The position numbers and the translations under genes were made by a program. The notes beneath the pieces are model-generated. The model was not told the DNA's origin and did no database searches. It saw nothing but the letters and a program-made list of their open reading frames with translations. A stretch of 6,906 nt of DNA from DATCJU01 sp036562635 (GTDB taxonomy: Bacteria; Actinomycetota; Actinomycetes; Mycobacteriales; Pseudonocardiaceae). Each line of letters opens with the position of its first letter. Positions within the stretch are counted from its first letter, which is position 1. The stretch spans positions 1 to 6,906 of the forward strand of contig DATCJU010000036.1 of the NCBI GenBank assembly GCA_036562635.1. Reading direction: 5' to 3'. This document shows, piece after piece, positions 4,785 through 6,906 of the stretch.

Positions 4785-5483
4785 TCACCGGGGCAGAGTG
4801 GGAAGGGCGTGACGGAGGAGATAGACCGTCAGGTCGGGCCCGTTCTCCCACAGCAGGGTGGTCAGACAGGGGCAGCTGTCCAGGCGGTTGTCACCCCGAC
4901 ACAGGCGCACCCCGATCGTGCGTACCACGGAGACCAGCTCGGGGACACCGCCCAGGTGCAGCTCGGCGAACCTGTGTGCGCAGGTGGTGACCACGCGTTC
5001 CTCGAGGCCGGCTCGCCCCGGAAACACCGGAGCGAACGGTCCGGTGGTCACCTCTCGGCCCGTGTGGGGCATCAGGAGCAGGTCGCAGGCGATACCGGCC
5101 AGAACGCGACAGGTGTGTGGGCCGTGACCGGTGCACAGCCTGCGCCACAACCACCGGCCGACCAGGTGTCGACCGCGGCGGTCGGTCTCCCGGCACCAGT
5201 TCGCGTCGAGACACGCGATCACGGTGGCCCGGCGGGCGCTGCCGGAATAAGGTCCCACCGCCCCCGGGGCACCACCTGCCGTGTCCCCGGGAGTGCGGTA
5301 CGGGCTGGACTGTCGTGCCGGGTGACCCCGTTGTTCCGGTATCGATCGGGGAGGCCCGTCGAGCAGCCGGTGCCGGTCGCACCGGTGGTGCCGTCGTGTG
5401 TCGGGCACCAGGTTCCGGCACGGCGTGCCGTCCTCGGTCGGTGCGCCGCACAGTCGGCCGCCACGGGCCTGCACCGGTGCCAT
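4785..5483 (-). CDS. Cysteine-rich protein with N-terminal zinc-finger-like motif, function unknown
   Basis: The 232-residue product starts with CGAPTEDGTPCRNLV followed by HHRCDRH. The pattern C12-x9-C22-x12-C35-x2-H38 resembles small zinc-binding domains of the type CxxxTxxGxPCxxxxxxxxxxCxxH. A Pro/Gly/Ser-rich linker (about 40-85) leads to a second domain (86-232) with nine more cysteines, at 91, 97, 117, 125, 133, 168, 195, 204 and 206. Notable segments are IACLDANWCRETD, WLWRRLCTGHGPHTC and the C-terminal DSCPCLTTLLWENGPD. There are twelve Cys in all, with no signal peptide, so metal binding is more likely than disulfides. I do not recognise the second domain. Codon third positions are GC-rich in this frame, which favours it over the overlapping plus-strand frame. 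The ATG at 5483 keeps the whole finger; its ribosome binding site is poor. A promoter-like pair lies upstream at 5542-5571. Confidence 0.78.
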   Translation of the reverse strand: MAPVQARGGRLCGAPTEDGTPCRNLVPDTRRHHRCDRHRLLDGPPRSIPEQRGHPARQSSPYRTPGDTAGGAPGAVGPYSGSARRATVIACLDANWCRETDRRGRHLVGRWLWRRLCTGHGPHTCRVLAGIACDLLLMPHTGREVTTGPFAPVFPGRAGLEERVVTTCAHRFAELHLGGVPELVSVVRTIGVRLCRGDNRLDSCPCLTTLLWENGPDLTVYLLRHALPTLPR

Positions 5484-5541
5484 CCACTCATCATCGCGCC
5501 GATCCGCGGTGTTGTCACTCAGCGTGAAGGGTGATGTTCGG

Positions 5542-5571
5542 AGGGTATTGGTCGTGGTGCGACCGTGCCGA
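5542..5571 (-). promoter_or_regulatory. Candidate promoter of the cysteine-rich protein gene, with operator-like inverted repeat
   Basis: On the minus strand, TCGGCA (5566-5571) and TACCCT (5542-5547) are 18 bases apart, fitting a -35 with four of six consensus bases and a TAnnnT -10. The spacer contains GGTCG/CGACC (5550-5554 and 5560-5564) around TGGTG, a place where a repressor would block polymerase. Transcription would start near 5535, about 50 bases before the ATG at 5483. Confidence 0.45.
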
Positions 5572-5628
5572 GGGACACCACACGGCCACGCTCGCCGCGA
5601 CCGCTCACGTTCACCGGGGTCGGGAGAT

Positions 5629-5644
5629 CACCACAGCGGTGGTG
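5629..5644. repeat. Inverted repeat CACCAC/GTGGTG
   Basis: CACCAC (5629-5634) and GTGGTG (5639-5644) are perfect reverse complements around AGCG. The element lies about 270 bases upstream of the ABC ATPase start and 145 bases from the divergent gene. It could be an operator or a hairpin; the sequence does not decide. Confidence 0.4.
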
Positions 5645-5914
5645 TTCCCGTCCGTCGTGGAAGCCGCACGGGTCGACCGGCGGACCGACGCCCCGCCGAT
5701 CGCACGCTCCGACGGTCACTCGATGGGGTGGTGGGGGGGACGAAGCGGCTTGGTCGTGCCCCGGTGCGGCGTTGTGCCTCCCGTTCTCCACCGGGTTCTG
5801 TCGGGGCTGCGCGCGACCCTGAAATCCGTCCTCGCCGCCGTGGGCCCAGTGGTGAGTGGCGCCGGTTCCGGCAGACCGTTCCGCAGCGGAGCGGTGCGAG
5901 GAGAGGAGAACGGT

Positions 5915-6906
5915 GTGACGAACGCGATCGTGGCCGAGGGGTTGGTGAAACGCTACGGCCCGGTGGTCGCCCTCGACGGATTCGCTCTCGCGGTCCCGGC
6001 CGGCACGGTCACCGCCCTGCTCGGACCCAACGGAGCGGGGAAGACGACCGCCGTGCGGGTGTTCACCACGTTGCTGCGACCGGACGCCGGTCGGGCCGAG
6101 GTCGCCGGGGTCGACGTGCTCGCCGATCCGCGCGGTGTACGGCGTCGTATCGGTCTGTCCGGGCAGTACGCGGCGGTGGACGAGAACCTCACCGGCTTCG
6201 AGAACCTCGACATGATCGGTCGGCTCTACCACCTGGGGCGGCGGCGCAGCCGGGAACGGGCGTGGGAGTTGCTGGAGCGCTTCGACCTGCTCGAAGCTGC
6301 GGACCGGACGGTCAAGGGCTACTCCGGGGGGATGCGGCGTCGGCTCGACCTGGCCGGGGCGCTCGTGGCCGACCCGCCGGTGCTGTTCCTGGACGAACCC
6401 ACCACAGGCCTGGATCCCCGCGGCCGGATGGGCATGTGGGAGGTCATCTCCGAACTGGTGGCCGGGGGCACGACCCTGCTGCTCACCACCCAGTACCTGG
6501 AGGAGGCGGACCAGCTCGCCGACGAGATCGTGGTGATCGACCACGGGCGGGTCATCGCCCGGGGCACCGCGGATCAGCTCAAGGACCAGGTTGGCGGGGA
6601 ACGTCTGGAACTCACCCTGCACGACGGGGTCGACCTGGGTGCGGTCCGTGCCCTGCTCATGCCACTGGCCGTGGGCGAGGTTCAGGTCGACGAACACTCC
6701 CGCCAGGTCGTGCTGCCGGTCTCGGGGGGAACACCGGTGCTGATGGAGGGCCTGCGGCGGCTGGACGGGGCGGCCGTGCAGGTCCGTGACGCCGGGCTGC
6801 GACGCCCCACGCTGGACGACGTCTTCCTGGCCCTGACCGGACGTGCCGCGGAACCGTCCTCCGGGAACGGCTCGGGTGACGGACAGGTGCACGCACACGG
6901 GAACAC
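5915..6906 (+). CDS. DrrA-type ABC transporter ATP-binding protein (3' end outside window)
   Basis: This is the ATPase subunit of an ABC-2 type exporter of the daunorubicin-resistance DrrA family, which powers efflux of drugs, antibiotics or lipids with a separate membrane permease. About 330 residues are visible without a stop. Landmarks are the A-loop region KRYGP (Tyr14), Walker A GPNGAGKTT (37-45), Q-loop Gln84 in LSGQY, signature YSGGMRRRLDLAGAL (136-150), Walker B VLFLDE (156-161) and D-loop GLDP. The H-loop has Gln193 (TTQYLEEAD) instead of His, as is usual in DrrA relatives. The C-terminal accessory domain ends with the family motif PTLDDVFLALTGR, so only a polar tail (EPSSGNGSGDG onward) and the stop are missing. 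The GTG at 5915 is chosen: AGGAG (5904-5908) lies six bases upstream, and the protein then starts a few residues before the first strand. The permease is expected just downstream, outside the window. The substrate is unknown. Confidence 0.95.
   Translation, partial: MTNAIVAEGLVKRYGPVVALDGFALAVPAGTVTALLGPNGAGKTTAVRVFTTLLRPDAGRAEVAGVDVLADPRGVRRRIGLSGQYAAVDENLTGFENLDMIGRLYHLGRRRSRERAWELLERFDLLEAADRTVKGYSGGMRRRLDLAGALVADPPVLFLDEPTTGLDPRGRMGMWEVISELVAGGTTLLLTTQYLEEADQLADEIVVIDHGRVIARGTADQLKDQVGGERLELTLHDGVDLGAVRALLMPLAVGEVQVDEHSRQVVLPVSGGTPVLMEGLRRLDGAAVQVRDAGLRRPTLDDVFLALTGRAAEPSSGNGSGDGQVHAHGN

Larger units (their letters stand above)
5484..5914. other. Divergent intergenic region
   Basis: No gene is supported in these 431 bases. 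The longer frames across it are Arg/Pro/Ser-rich, lack ribosome binding sites and do not keep a codon bias. It contains a candidate minus-strand promoter with an inverted repeat (5542-5571), a second inverted repeat (5629-5644) and a G-rich run (about 5724-5739). At its right end it carries the AGGAG ribosome binding site of the ABC ATPase gene (5904-5908). I cannot place the promoter of the ABC gene. Confidence 0.65.

Noticed and set aside
4809..5534. Long plus-strand frame (241 codons) opposite the cysteine-rich protein
   Set aside because: The minus-strand frame has the better third-position bias and a recognisable C/H motif. The plus frame is low-complexity in Gln, Val and Gly and has no motif.
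5724..5739. G-quadruplex in the G-rich run upstream of the ABC gene
   Set aside because: The G-tracts are uneven (4, 2 and 7) and do not give four clean GGG runs, so formation is doubtful.
5398..6789. Plus-strand frame of 463 codons across the ABC ATPase region
   Set aside because: It overlaps the frame that carries Walker A, signature and Walker B motifs, and is itself Arg/Gly-rich without any domain.
5519..6898. Minus-strand frame of 459 codons opposite the ABC ATPase
   Set aside because: It is a mirror frame of the ATPase gene, rich in His, Gln, Pro and Arg, with no ribosome binding site and no domain.

Overview
The window is high-GC DNA with strong G/C bias at third codon positions, frequent GTG starts, a TAnnnT-type -10 element sitting directly in front of a start codon, and a DrrA-type ABC ATPase. 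Together these point to an actinomycete, possibly Pseudonocardiales-like; the genus cannot be read from the sequence. It looks like ordinary chromosomal DNA. There is no transposase, integrase, phage gene or CRISPR array.

Layout: positions 1-60 hold a strong intrinsic terminator for an upstream gene outside the window. A CAU-anticodon tRNA with encoded CCA follows at 62-139, then about 335 bases without a gene. Four minus-strand genes fill 476-3256. In transcription order they are mtnC, mtnB and mtnD, and then, after a 266-base gap, a small RBBP9/YdeN-type serine hydrolase. A 93-residue acidic protein with a probable leaderless start (3510-3791, plus strand) diverges from mtnC. A 234-residue conserved-looking protein of unknown function follows (4028-4732, plus). 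Convergent to it is a cysteine-rich protein with an N-terminal zinc-finger-like motif (4785-5483, minus). A 431-base divergent intergenic region leads to a DrrA-type ABC transporter ATPase (5915 to beyond the right edge, plus).

The clearest functional unit is mtnC-mtnB-mtnD. These encode three consecutive steps of the methionine salvage (methylthioadenosine) pathway: MtnB dehydrates methylthioribulose-1-phosphate, MtnC converts the product to the acireductone, and MtnD oxidises the acireductone to the keto acid precursor of methionine. The genes are joined by two 4-base ATGA stop/start overlaps, so translation is probably coupled. The upstream enzymes (MtnP/MtnN, MtnK, MtnA) are not in the window.

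The most unusual structural signal is an old direct repeat. The last ten codons of mtnD plus its 3' flank (1254-1332) recur in degenerate form at 391-469, immediately downstream of the hydrolase stop codon. The hydrolase gene is therefore bracketed by two copies of the mtnD tail, which suggests insertion or segmental duplication at this locus. I do not see a clear new multi-gene system. The least explained parts are the two unknown proteins (4028-4732 and 4785-5483), the 93-residue protein, and two palindromic intergenic elements (3890-3921 and 5550-5564).
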